Made by a program: the position numbers and the translations under genes. Of a stretch of DNA of 10,908 bases, positions 1 to 6,447 are shown piece after piece; within the stretch, counting starts at the first letter, position 1; each line of letters begins with the position of its first letter. The notes below the pieces were generated by a model, which did not search any database, was not told where the DNA came from, and worked only from the letters and a program-made list of their open reading frames with translations. Origin of the DNA: CAYMZB01 sp964394845 (lineage in GTDB: Bacteria > Patescibacteriota > Microgenomatia > Daviesbacterales > UBA10151); NCBI GenBank assembly GCA_964394845.1, contig CAYMZB010000096.1:1-10908 (forward strand), written 5' to 3'.

Positions 1-2
1 AG

Positions 3-137
3 GAAGTATTATTATTTAAAGGAGCAAGATTTTTAGAAGGGATTATTGAGCATTTGCTTATAAACAAAGAGGATATTAAAAAATTATGCAGAAGAGAAAA
101 AGTATGGGAGGAGAGAAGGAAAAAATGGGGGTTATGA
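3..137 (+). CDS. murF: C-terminal end of a MurF-like UDP-MurNAc-tripeptide D-Ala-D-Ala ligase (5' partial)
   Basis: An open frame enters from the left edge and runs 44 codons to a TGA at 135-137. It begins EVLLFKGARFLEGIIEHLL and ends in a basic, Trp-containing tail (KVWEERRKKWGL). The pattern V-L-x-K-G-[SA]-R-x-x-x-[ML]-E-x-[IV]-[IV]-E-x-L is the conserved C-terminal segment of MurF, where the third domain of the Mur ligase closes. MurF adds D-Ala-D-Ala to UDP-MurNAc-tripeptide in the cytoplasm, the last soluble step of peptidoglycan precursor synthesis. The catalytic ATPase domain lies outside the window, so another Mur-ligase family member cannot be excluded. The TGA overlaps the ATG of the next gene (ATGA at 134-137), which implies translational coupling and one operon with the hydrolase, aminotransferase and FemAB genes that follow. 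No independent terminator or promoter is visible at the junction. Confidence 0.6.
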   Translation, partial: EVLLFKGARFLEGIIEHLLINKEDIKKLCRREKVWEERRKKWGL

Positions 138-820
138 ATAAAATATTAATTTTACATGGATGGGCTTATTCGACTGAAAAATGGAAAAATTTTATTGATT
201 TAATGAAAGAAGAAAATTCATCTGTAGAATTATTAAAGATTCCAGGATTAACAGAAAAATTAGAGCTAGTTTGGAATTTGGATAATTACGTAGAGTGGTT
301 AAAAAGGGTAGTAGATAAACAAAAAGATAAAATTATATTAATTGGACATTCCAATGGAGGACGAATATCACTTGCCTTTGCTGCAAAATACCCTAATAAA
401 ATATCTAAATTAATCTTAATTGATAGTGCAGGTATTTATCACAATGACTTACTAATTCGTCTGAAAAGAATGCTTTTTAAAGCAATTGCAAAATTCGGCA
501 AAAAAATAACCAACTCCGGAACTTTAAGAAAAGCATTGTATAAATTCACAAGAGAAGAAGATTATAAAAACGCTTCACCAATAGTCCGGGAAACTATGGT
601 AAATTTAATTACATCTGATATATCTGCTTGCTTAACTGAAATAATTACTCCCACGCTTATTATTTGGGGGGAGTTTGATAAAATCACACCTACAAAAGAC
701 TCTTTGTTAATGCATAAATTAATTAAAAATTCAAAACTAATAATTATTAAAAATGCAAGACACTCACCGCAATTTACCAATACTGCTGAGGTAGTAACAA
801 AAATATATGAGTATATTTAA
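134..820 (+). CDS. Alpha/beta-hydrolase fold protein
   Basis: A 228-residue alpha/beta hydrolase of unknown substrate. Numbered from the ATG at 134, it has the HGW oxyanion-hole segment at about residues 8-10, the nucleophile elbow GHSNGG with Ser73, the acid in WGEFDKITP (Asp182), and the base in ARHSPQF (His210), so the Ser-Asp-His triad is complete. There is no signal peptide, so it should be cytoplasmic. In-frame ATGs also exist at 86, 104 and 125. The start at 134 is chosen because it overlaps the stop of the upstream murF-like gene as ATGA and places the first beta strand (KILILHG) right at the N-terminus. A GGAGGAG at 107-113 and GAAGGA at 115-120 could serve as ribosome binding sites for 125 or 134. 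The position between MurF and an aminotransferase suggests an esterase, thioesterase or amidase acting on an envelope precursor, but that is inference. The fold is certain; the role is not. Confidence 0.88.
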   Translation: MNKILILHGWAYSTEKWKNFIDLMKEENSSVELLKIPGLTEKLELVWNLDNYVEWLKRVVDKQKDKIILIGHSNGGRISLAFAAKYPNKISKLILIDSAGIYHNDLLIRLKRMLFKAIAKFGKKITNSGTLRKALYKFTREEDYKNASPIVRETMVNLITSDISACLTEIITPTLIIWGEFDKITPTKDSLLMHKLIKNSKLIIIKNARHSPQFTNTAEVVTKIYEYI

Positions 821-1979
821 TTCTTTAGGCTCAAATTATAATTTAGGATTTGTTTTCAAATCACTATTTTCAAACTCTGTAAAAAATTCAATGGGGCTTA
901 AAACTTTACTGGAAAATAAATACAAGGGTAAGGCAACACTGGTATATAAGGGCCGGGAAGCTCTGGAGTTAGGACTAAATTCTCTAAATTTACCTGAGGG
1001 TAGTTTTATAGCTATAAATGGTTTTACCTGCTTTGCTGTTTATGAAGCAATTAAGAAAGCTAAATTAAATGTTGAATATTTGGATATAGAAAAAGGGGAC
1101 CTAAACTTTTCACCCTTAGAACTAAAAAAGCATTTGGATAAAAACTCTAAAATAAAGGCAGTAATTATTCAAAATACTTTAGGCTATCCCTCCCGGATAG
1201 AACATATTGATAAAATCTGCAAGGAAAAAAAAATAATTTTAATTGAAGATTTAGCTCACTCGGTTGGGACTATGTATGCCAGTGGTTTAGAAGCAGGATC
1301 AGTAGGAGACTTAATAGTTTTATCTTTTAGCCAGGACAAGATTATAGATGGTATATCCGGCGGAGCGCTGATAACAAAAGGTGCGCAGAATATAAGCCTT
1401 AAAAATATCCCTGCAAAAAAACAATTTATTGATAGATTTTATCCGCTACTTACTTGTGTGACTCGAAATACATATGAAATTATATTGGGAAAGATCCTCA
1501 ATCAAATCTGTAAAAGCTTAAAGCTTTTATCAACACCAATGGATAAAATGGATGATAGAGTCCACAACCTTCCAAATTGGTACTGTAATCTTACTAACTC
1601 GGCGTTTGCGGATCTGAAAAATAATTTAGATCACCGGAAAAAAATTGCCAATATTTATGCTAAAAATATTAATCCAAAAATCACGGCGCCAAAAATTTTA
1701 GATTCTATAAATTTATCTTCAAATTTACGATTTCCCATTTTTGTAAATAATAGACAGGGTTTAATTTCAAACTTAAAAAGAAATAACATCTTTGTGTCTG
1801 ATATTTGGTATGATGCTCCTATTGCGCCAAAAAAATATTTAACTCAAACTGATTACAATCATCAATGTCCAAATTCAGAGTTAGCATCAGCAGAAATATT
1901 AAATTTACCAACTCATATAAATGTATCAGAAAAAGATGCAAGGATTATTTCACAACTTCTTAACCTATGGATAAAGTAG
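807..1979 (+). CDS. DegT/DnrJ/EryC1/StrS-family PLP-dependent aminotransferase
   Basis: A 390-residue, full-length aminotransferase of the DegT family (fold type I), which usually transfers an amino group from glutamate to a keto-sugar nucleotide. Visible landmarks are the N-terminal substrate region INGFTCFAVYEAI (about 70-82), NTLGYP (123-128), the PLP-ring aspartate in IEDLAHSVGT (Asp148), and the Schiff-base lysine in SFSQDKIIDGISGGALIT (Lys178). The Gly-rich stretch after the lysine is typical of the family. It is therefore predicted to be active rather than a PLP-less paralogue. Its start overlaps the end of the hydrolase gene by 14 nt and its end overlaps the FemAB gene by 13 nt, so the three are almost certainly co-transcribed and coupled. 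The first 40 residues lack an obvious family match, and an internal Met at residue 29 could be an alternative start. The product, whether an amino-sugar for the cell surface or an unusual amine for the FemAB protein, cannot be read from the sequence. Confidence 0.85.
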   Translation: MSIFNSLGSNYNLGFVFKSLFSNSVKNSMGLKTLLENKYKGKATLVYKGREALELGLNSLNLPEGSFIAINGFTCFAVYEAIKKAKLNVEYLDIEKGDLNFSPLELKKHLDKNSKIKAVIIQNTLGYPSRIEHIDKICKEKKIILIEDLAHSVGTMYASGLEAGSVGDLIVLSFSQDKIIDGISGGALITKGAQNISLKNIPAKKQFIDRFYPLLTCVTRNTYEIILGKILNQICKSLKLLSTPMDKMDDRVHNLPNWYCNLTNSAFADLKNNLDHRKKIANIYAKNINPKITAPKILDSINLSSNLRFPIFVNNRQGLISNLKRNNIFVSDIWYDAPIAPKKYLTQTDYNHQCPNSELASAEILNLPTHINVSEKDARIISQLLNLWIK

Positions 1980-2986
1980 AAGAAATTACTGAAAAAAAAA
2001 TTTGGGAAGAGTTTCTTTTAACTTATCCTGAGGCCAATTTTTTGCAGAGCTTTAATTGGGGAAAGTTTCATAAAAATTTAGGAAAAACTATCAGACGGAT
2101 TGGTTTCTATAAAGGAGAGAAACTAACAGGAGTAATGCTTTGTATTGTAGAAAAAGCAAAACGGGCAACTTATTTAACAGTTGCCGGCGGACCTTTAATA
2201 AATTGGGAAGATTCAAACCAAATTAAATTATTTAAAGATACTGTAGAAAAAATCGCCCGTGAAGAAAAATGTGCTTTTGTAAGGGTCAGGCCACAGATTT
2301 TGGAAAAAGAAGAAAATAGCAAACTATATAAAACCTTAGGATTTAAAAAAGCGCCTATGCACTTACATGCAGAGCTAACCCGCCAAATAGACTTAACTAA
2401 ATCCGAGGAACAACTGCTTTTAGAAATGAGGAAAACAACCCGTTATGAAATAAGACAGGCTATGAAATTAGGAATTAAAATTATCACCAGCAAAGACCCA
2501 AATGATATTGATGAGTTTTATGATTTACAAAAGCAAACAGCAAAAAGACAGGGCTTTGTAGAATTTGATAAAAGATTTTTAAAAGAACAATTTTCTGTTT
2601 TTACTCAAGACAACCAAGTTGAACTATTTACGGCTTTTCTGGGTACAAAAAAGCTGGCCCAGGCTTTCATAATATTTTACAACAAGGAAGCTGATTACCA
2701 CTATGGCGCAAGCACTCTGGAAGGAAGAAAGCATCCCGGCGCTTATTTAATCCAGTGGGAGGTTATTAAGTCAGCAAAGAAACAAGGACTTTCTCGCTAT
2801 AATCTTTGGGGCGTGGCGCCGGAAGGAGAAATTAATCATAGGTTTTTCGGAGTCTCGATTTTTAAAAGGGGATTTGGCGGAAAAGACATTGAATATTTAC
2901 ATGCCAGGGATTTAGTTATTAATCCTGTTTCCTATAAGATAAACCAAGCAATAGAGCTTGCTAGAAAAAAGTTAAGAGGGCTATAA
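1967..2986 (+). CDS. FemAB-type peptidoglycan aminoacyltransferase (GNAT-like, double domain)
   Basis: A 339-residue FemA/FemB/FemX-like protein. Members use aminoacyl-tRNA to attach amino acids to the lysine or diamino acid of lipid II or UDP-MurNAc-pentapeptide, building the peptidoglycan cross-bridge on the cytoplasmic face. Family signatures are FLQSFNWGKFHKNLG (25-39), AGGPLINW (73-80), RKTTRYEIRQAMKLGI (155-170), ADYHYGAS (242-249), HPGAYLIQWEVI (256-267), YNLWGVAP (278-285) and the closing FKRGFGG (299-305). The two GNAT halves are contiguous, and the long coiled-coil arm of staphylococcal FemA is absent, as in the shorter FemX type. It overlaps the aminotransferase gene by 13 nt and sits in a MurF-led operon, which fits a wall-bridge role. 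No clear Shine-Dalgarno precedes the ATG, so translation probably depends on coupling. The added amino acid is unknown. Related sequences are common in CPR bacteria. Confidence 0.88.
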   Translation: MDKVEEITEKKIWEEFLLTYPEANFLQSFNWGKFHKNLGKTIRRIGFYKGEKLTGVMLCIVEKAKRATYLTVAGGPLINWEDSNQIKLFKDTVEKIAREEKCAFVRVRPQILEKEENSKLYKTLGFKKAPMHLHAELTRQIDLTKSEEQLLLEMRKTTRYEIRQAMKLGIKIITSKDPNDIDEFYDLQKQTAKRQGFVEFDKRFLKEQFSVFTQDNQVELFTAFLGTKKLAQAFIIFYNKEADYHYGASTLEGRKHPGAYLIQWEVIKSAKKQGLSRYNLWGVAPEGEINHRFFGVSIFKRGFGGKDIEYLHARDLVINPVSYKINQAIELARKKLRGL

Positions 2987-2998
2987 ACTACCTTCCCA

Positions 2999-3028
2999 TT
3001 GCTTTAGGCAAGCTAAAAAAGGTATAAT
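2999..3028 (+). promoter_or_regulatory. Putative sigma-70-type promoter for gyrA
   Basis: TTGCTT at 2999-3004 and a perfect TATAAT at 3023-3028 are separated by 18 bp, between femAB and gyrA. The predicted transcription start is about 3035, roughly 30 nt before the gyrA ATG. The -10 box is strong and the -35 box matches consensus only in TTG. It would let gyrA be transcribed independently of the envelope operon. Confidence 0.55.
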
Positions 3029-3035
3029 TATGAAA

Positions 3036-3054
3036 GAGCTACCAGCTCGTTTTT
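3036..3054 (+). terminator. Small hairpin with T-run before gyrA (weak terminator or 5' mRNA stem-loop)
   Basis: GAGCT (3036-3040) pairs with AGCTC (3044-3048) across an ACC loop, followed by G and five T (3050-3054). Two further A-T pairs are possible beyond an A/G mismatch. The shape is that of a weak rho-independent terminator for the envelope operon. It lies downstream of the likely gyrA -10 box, so it would also form a stem at the very 5' end of the gyrA transcript. The stem is only 5 bp, so either role is uncertain. Confidence 0.35.
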
Positions 3055-3065
3055 AATACCCCTAC

Positions 3066-5642
3066 ATGAGTAATATAGGTAAGATACAACCAGCGCCAAT
3101 TATTGAAGAAATGCAGAAGTCCTATTTGGATTATGCCATGTCGGTAATCGTTTCCCGCGCTCTTCCGGATGTGCGGGATGGCCTAAAACCAGTCCAAAGA
3201 CGAATTGTTTATGCCATGCATGAACAAAATTTGCATCATACCTCAAGATATCAAAAAAGCGCTGCCGTAGTCGGTGAAGTCATGAAAAATCTTCATCCTC
3301 ATGGCGATGCTCCCATATATGAAGCTATGGTCCGGATGGCTCAGAATTTTTCCATGAGATATATGTTAGTTGATGGACAAGGAAATTTTGGATCAATTGA
3401 CGGAGATTCACCGGCGGCCATGCGTTATACAGAGGCAAGATTGGCTGCTATTGCTGATGAACTGCTTAGAGACATAAATAAAAATACAGTAGATTTTATA
3501 GATAATTACTCGGGAACTACTAAAGAACCAGTTCTTTTGCCATCTGTAACCCCTAATCTTTTATTAAACGGAGCATCCGGCATTGCTGTTGGTATGGCAA
3601 CCCAAATTCCACCACATAACCTGGGTGAAGTTTGTAATGCATTAGTGTACATGATAGATCACCCAAAACAAACAGAAGAGGAGATCACTGCAGGTTCTCC
3701 CCAAAGCAGAAGCGACAATGTATTTCAATCTGATGCCAATGTTGAAGACTTAATGCAGTTTATTAAAGGCCCTGATTTCCCAACCGGCGCCTCAATTTAT
3801 GATCAAACAGAAATTACCGCGGCTTACGCAACCGGAAAAGGAAGAATTGTAATGAGAGCAAAAGCCGAGATAGATGAAACCTCTCAGGGCTCGCCTCGCT
3901 CCGCAGGCGGAGCGGGTAAAATGCAAATTATTGTTTCAGAGTTGCCTTATCAGGTTAATAAATCCACTCTTATTGCCCGTATAGCAGATTTAGTTAAAGA
4001 TAAAAAGTTAGAAGGAATCGCAGATTTACGGGATGAATCTGATAGAAAGCAGATGGTCAGGATTGTTTTTGATTTAAAAAGAGATGCTAAACCTCAATCT
4101 ATTTTAAACAGTCTATATAAATATACTGCTATGCAGTCAGTTTTCAATGTTAATTTAGTTGCTTTGTCTGACGGTGTACCTCATTTACTAACTCTAAAGC
4201 GTATTTTAGAGGAGTTTGTTTATCACAGACAAGTTATTTTAAGGAAACGTTCCGAGTTTGAACTGGCAGAAGCAAAGATGAGAGAACATATTTTAGAAGG
4301 GTTAAAAATTGCAGTTGATAATATTGATACTGTTATTGAAACAATCAAAAAAAGTAAAGATAGCGAGGAAGCTAAACTTAATTTAATTAGTAAATTCAAA
4401 CTAACAGAAATTCAAGCCATTGCTATTTTGGATATGCAGCTTAGACGTTTAGCAGCCCTGGAAATTCAGAAAATCGAAGATGAGTTAAAAATGGTCAGAG
4501 AAACAATTGCTTACTTAGAAGACTTGCTTGCACATCCTGAAAAAATTCTCAAGGCTATAAAAGAAGATCTGACAAGAATTAAAGAAAAATATGCAGACGA
4601 GCGCAGAACCAGAGTATATAAACAAAAAATTGGAGAATTTAATGAAGAAGATTTGGTAACAAATGAGGTAACTATTGCTACAATCACAGAAGGAGGCTAT
4701 ATAAAGCGCCAATCTCCACATTCATTTAGAACCCAACAACGAGGAGGCAAAGGAAAATTGGGAATTTCCACTAAAGAAACAGATGCTGTATCACATATTT
4801 TTTATACTCAAACCCATGACAGCATTTTATTTTTTACAGATAAGGGAAGAGTTTTCCAGGTGAAAGTTTGGGAAATTCCGGAAACACAAAGATCATCTAA
4901 AGGACAGGCTATAGTTAATTTAATAAATATAGAGCAGGAAGAAAAGGTAACTGCAGTTTTGACAACCCGTCAAAAAGGTGAAAATGCCAAATACTTCTTT
5001 ATGTGTACCAAAAAAGGAACAGTTAAAAAAACCGGTTTAGAAGAGTATGCTAATATCCGAAAAAATGGACTGGTTGCTATAAAGCTAGATTCGACAGATA
5101 AGCTTGGTTGGGTTTGTCCAACTTCGGGAAAAGATGACTTAATTATTGTTTCAAGAGGCGGAAAATCCATCCGTTTTTCAGAAGAGCAAGTCAAACCAAC
5201 TCACAGAGACACTTCCGGTGTAAGAGGTATTAGATTATCTAAAGATGAAGAAGTTGTTTCCTTAAATATTGTTAAAAATGATGCAGAACTTTTGGTTATT
5301 ATGGAAAATGGTTTAGGTAAAAAAACTAAATTCTCCTCATGGTCTAAACAGGGCAGGGGAGGACAAGGCGTAAAAGCAGCCCAGGTGACTCAAAAAACAG
5401 GACTTATTGTGACCGCTCAAGCTATAGATGAAAACATGGATATTCTTGTTTTAACATCAAACAAAGGACAGCTTATAAAATTGGATTTAAAGCAAGTCCC
5501 AACTCTTCAACGTCAAACCCAGGGAGTAATCTTAATGCGAATCAGGCCAGGTGAGAAGGTAGCAGCAGCTACAGTTGTATCATCAAAAGAAATCGTAGTT
5601 GATAGTAAAGCTCATGATTTTGTGGAGGAGAAGAAGGAATAG
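3066..5642 (+). CDS. gyrA: DNA gyrase subunit A
   Basis: An 858-residue complete GyrA, the breakage-reunion subunit of the type IIA topoisomerase that with GyrB introduces negative supercoils. The N-terminal winged-helix and tower region carries LPDVRDGLKPVQRRI (33-47), the quinolone-contact segment HPHGDAPIYEAMVRMAQ (77-93) and the catalytic tyrosine in AAMRYTEARLA (Tyr121). A coiled-coil helical domain spans about 385-515. The C-terminal DNA-wrapping beta-pinwheel begins near 530 and holds a GyrA-box variant QQRGGKG (557-563; consensus QRRGGKG), which favours GyrA over ParC. The residue equivalent to E. coli Ser83 is Ala82, and the Asp87 equivalent is Glu86. Two in-frame segments look inserted relative to usual GyrA proteins: about 203-223 (before VEDLMQFIKGPDFPTG) and about 272-284 (before KMQIIVSELPYQ); the latter encodes a palindrome. 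There is no Shine-Dalgarno near the ATG. The stop TAG overlaps the GTG start of the next gene. Confidence 0.98.
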   Translation: MSNIGKIQPAPIIEEMQKSYLDYAMSVIVSRALPDVRDGLKPVQRRIVYAMHEQNLHHTSRYQKSAAVVGEVMKNLHPHGDAPIYEAMVRMAQNFSMRYMLVDGQGNFGSIDGDSPAAMRYTEARLAAIADELLRDINKNTVDFIDNYSGTTKEPVLLPSVTPNLLLNGASGIAVGMATQIPPHNLGEVCNALVYMIDHPKQTEEEITAGSPQSRSDNVFQSDANVEDLMQFIKGPDFPTGASIYDQTEITAAYATGKGRIVMRAKAEIDETSQGSPRSAGGAGKMQIIVSELPYQVNKSTLIARIADLVKDKKLEGIADLRDESDRKQMVRIVFDLKRDAKPQSILNSLYKYTAMQSVFNVNLVALSDGVPHLLTLKRILEEFVYHRQVILRKRSEFELAEAKMREHILEGLKIAVDNIDTVIETIKKSKDSEEAKLNLISKFKLTEIQAIAILDMQLRRLAALEIQKIEDELKMVRETIAYLEDLLAHPEKILKAIKEDLTRIKEKYADERRTRVYKQKIGEFNEEDLVTNEVTIATITEGGYIKRQSPHSFRTQQRGGKGKLGISTKETDAVSHIFYTQTHDSILFFTDKGRVFQVKVWEIPETQRSSKGQAIVNLINIEQEEKVTAVLTTRQKGENAKYFFMCTKKGTVKKTGLEEYANIRKNGLVAIKLDSTDKLGWVCPTSGKDDLIIVSRGGKSIRFSEEQVKPTHRDTSGVRGIRLSKDEEVVSLNIVKNDAELLVIMENGLGKKTKFSSWSKQGRGGQGVKAAQVTQKTGLIVTAQAIDENMDILVLTSNKGQLIKLDLKQVPTLQRQTQGVILMRIRPGEKVAAATVVSSKEIVVDSKAHDFVEEKKE
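3672..3734 (+). other. In-frame insertion A within gyrA
   Basis: Codons about 203-223 add roughly 20 polar residues between the MIDHP segment and the conserved VEDLMQFIKGPDFPTG. Most GyrA proteins have a much shorter connection here. The insert contains GSPQSRSD. No strong palindrome is visible. The boundaries are judged from memory of the family and are approximate. Confidence 0.45.
3895..3916 (+). repeat. GC-rich palindromic element inserted in frame in gyrA
   Basis: CGCTCCGC (3897-3904) and GCGGAGCG (3907-3914) form a perfect 8-bp inverted repeat around AG. A T-G wobble and a C-G pair extend it to 3895-3916. The stretch is nearly all G and C in a gene that is otherwise AT-rich. It encodes SPRSAGGAG, in the middle of codons about 272-284, which look inserted between the conserved AEIDE and KMQIIVSELPYQ segments of GyrA. 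The frame is preserved. It resembles protein-coding palindromic elements such as those known in Rickettsia, by analogy only. Confidence 0.6.
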
Positions 5643-5863
5643 TGAATAAAGGATCAAAACTAATATCAACTATAGCCGTTGGTTATTTTATGATTGGACT
5701 TTTGTTCGCTATAGCTTTTGCTCTGTACTACCACTGGCCTTTTATATCCTTTCTTTCTCCGGGATTTTACGTAGTAATTTTAACCTGGCCTATTCAGATC
5801 GGGGGATTTGTTTTAGATTTATTAAGATATGGTATGGCTGGCAAACCTCTTGAAAGCCTATAG
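5642..5863 (+). CDS. Small two-span membrane protein, unknown function
   Basis: A 73-residue hydrophobic protein starting at a GTG that overlaps the gyrA TAG by one base (TAGTG). GGAGGAG at 5624-5630 and AAGGA at 5634-5638 provide one of the few good ribosome binding sites in the window and support this start. Two membrane segments are evident, about residues 8-30 (ISTIAVGYFMIGLLFAIAFA core) and about 36-60 (SFLSPGFYVVILTWPIQIGG core), joined by a short aromatic loop (YYHWPF). A short basic/polar tail, RYGMAGKPLESL, follows. No catalytic motif is seen and I do not recognise the family. It is probably co-transcribed with gyrA, but nothing links it functionally to gyrase. Confidence 0.75.
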   Translation: MNKGSKLISTIAVGYFMIGLLFAIAFALYYHWPFISFLSPGFYVVILTWPIQIGGFVLDLLRYGMAGKPLESL

Positions 5864-5892
5864 TTGATATATCTTGGTATTTCTGTTAATAT
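5864..5892 (+). promoter_or_regulatory. Putative promoter giving a leaderless mRNA for the next gene
   Basis: TTGATA (5864-5869) and an extended -10, TGT-TAATAT (5884-5892), are spaced 17 bp apart. The expected start, 6-8 nt past the -10 box, falls on or next to the ATG at 5900, so the transcript would begin at the start codon. No Shine-Dalgarno precedes that ATG, which is consistent. This is a pattern match only. Confidence 0.35.
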
Positions 5893-5899
5893 TAGCACT

Positions 5900-6292
5900 A
5901 TGAAAAACAGCAAGCTCCTTTTACTGCTTTTTTTGGTCAGCTGGTATTATCTTTCTTACCAATTTTTTTTATATAAAAATAGTGCGGTAGGAAGCTCCCC
6001 GGAACTTCGTTCCAGGTTTGGCACTATTTTATCGCATTCATCAGATAATAGTGACCCTAACGCAAAAGCCCATACTTATTGTTACTACCCTAAAGGATCT
6101 ACACAATATTCCGGCAAAAGCGGAGAATACATCATTAAAAGAGAAGGTAGCGGAGAATGTAGTGGATGGTATGGAGCAGCTATTTTTTATGAGGGTTCCT
6201 GGGTATCTGAGATTGAAAAAATTTGGTGGAGTAAAACACAAAAACTGGAAGATAACCTAACAAAGGCAGAGCTCGAATCCAATAATATCTAA
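5900..6292 (+). CDS. Membrane-anchored or secreted small protein, unknown function
   Basis: A 130-residue protein starting at the ATG at 5900. An in-frame TTG at 5864 directly follows the previous stop, but it lies within a likely -35 box and would add residues before the basic start of the signal segment, so 5900 is preferred. Residues 1-25 (MKNSKLLLLLFLVSWYYLSY core) form a signal peptide or N-terminal membrane anchor, placing the rest outside the cytoplasm. The outer part is polar and rich in Ser, Gly, Tyr and Trp, with two cysteines (TYCYYPKG and GECSGWYG) that could form a disulfide. A short palindrome at 6001-6013 encodes PELRS near the start of the mature part. I do not recognise a domain. 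The frame just beyond the stop is open in another phase for 180 bases, so the 3' end may have been shortened by a frameshift. Confidence 0.6.
   Translation: MKNSKLLLLLFLVSWYYLSYQFFLYKNSAVGSSPELRSRFGTILSHSSDNSDPNAKAHTYCYYPKGSTQYSGKSGEYIIKREGSGECSGWYGAAIFYEGSWVSEIEKIWWSKTQKLEDNLTKAELESNNI
5998..6016 (+). repeat. Short palindrome in the coding region of the small secreted protein
   Basis: GGAAC (6001-6005) and GTTCC (6009-6013) pair around TTC. Beyond one mismatch (C6000/A6014), CC at 5998-5999 pairs with GG at 6015-6016. It encodes SPELRSR, in the same reading phase as the GSPRS of the gyrA palindrome. It may be a degraded member of the same element family, but the similarity is short. Confidence 0.35.
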
Positions 6293-6440
6293 ATTTCTAA
6301 AACTACACCCTAAACTATTGCAAACCAAAATTGTAATTAATCTATACGGACATGGCTATGTTGCTGTAGGGGAAAATAGAAAAGCACTCACACAAGCGCT
6401 AATAAACGATATAACACTAACAGAACCTGAACAGGTATAA
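6261..6440 (+). pseudogene. Unassigned open frame after the small secreted protein (frameshifted tail or tiny gene)
   Basis: In the frame one base ahead of the upstream gene, codons are open from 6261 to a TAA at 6438-6440 (59 sense codons). The protein-like part includes LLQTKIVINLYGHGYVAV and ENRKALTQALINDITL. There is no ATG or GTG. The first usable start is a TTG at 6318 without a ribosome binding site. It may be the original C-terminus of the upstream secreted protein, cut off by a one-base frameshift near 6285-6292 (or a sequencing indel), or a short separate gene. It may also be chance. I recognise no domain. Apart from this and a minus-strand hairpin, nothing else is seen between 6293 and 6447. 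Confidence 0.3.
6373..6400 (-). terminator. Putative rho-independent terminator of the minus-strand operon
   Basis: Read on the minus strand, AGCGCT (6400-6395) pairs with AGTGCT (6388-6383), with one G-U wobble and a TGTGTG loop, followed by TTTCTATTTT. It lies about 50 nt past the stop of the last minus-strand gene. The stem is short, so confidence is limited. Confidence 0.35.
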
Positions 6441-6447
6441 GAACCAG

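Noticed and set aside
86..133. Upstream ATGs extending the hydrolase by 16 residues
   Set aside because: The extension is highly charged, overlaps the murF-like tail in another frame, and the ATGA overlap at 134-137 gives a better start.
3066..5642. Assignment as ParC (topoisomerase IV subunit A)
   Set aside because: The QQRGGKG GyrA-box variant and the complete C-terminal pinwheel favour GyrA.
6018..6260. 80-codon plus-strand open frame overlapping the small secreted protein
   Set aside because: It lies wholly inside the gene with the signal peptide, has no ribosome binding site, and ends before the open frame at 6261, so it is probably a shadow.
6425..6436. ACCTG-AA-CAGGT palindrome as a terminator for the gyrA operon
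   Set aside because: A 2-nt loop is too tight and no T-run follows; it may be chance.
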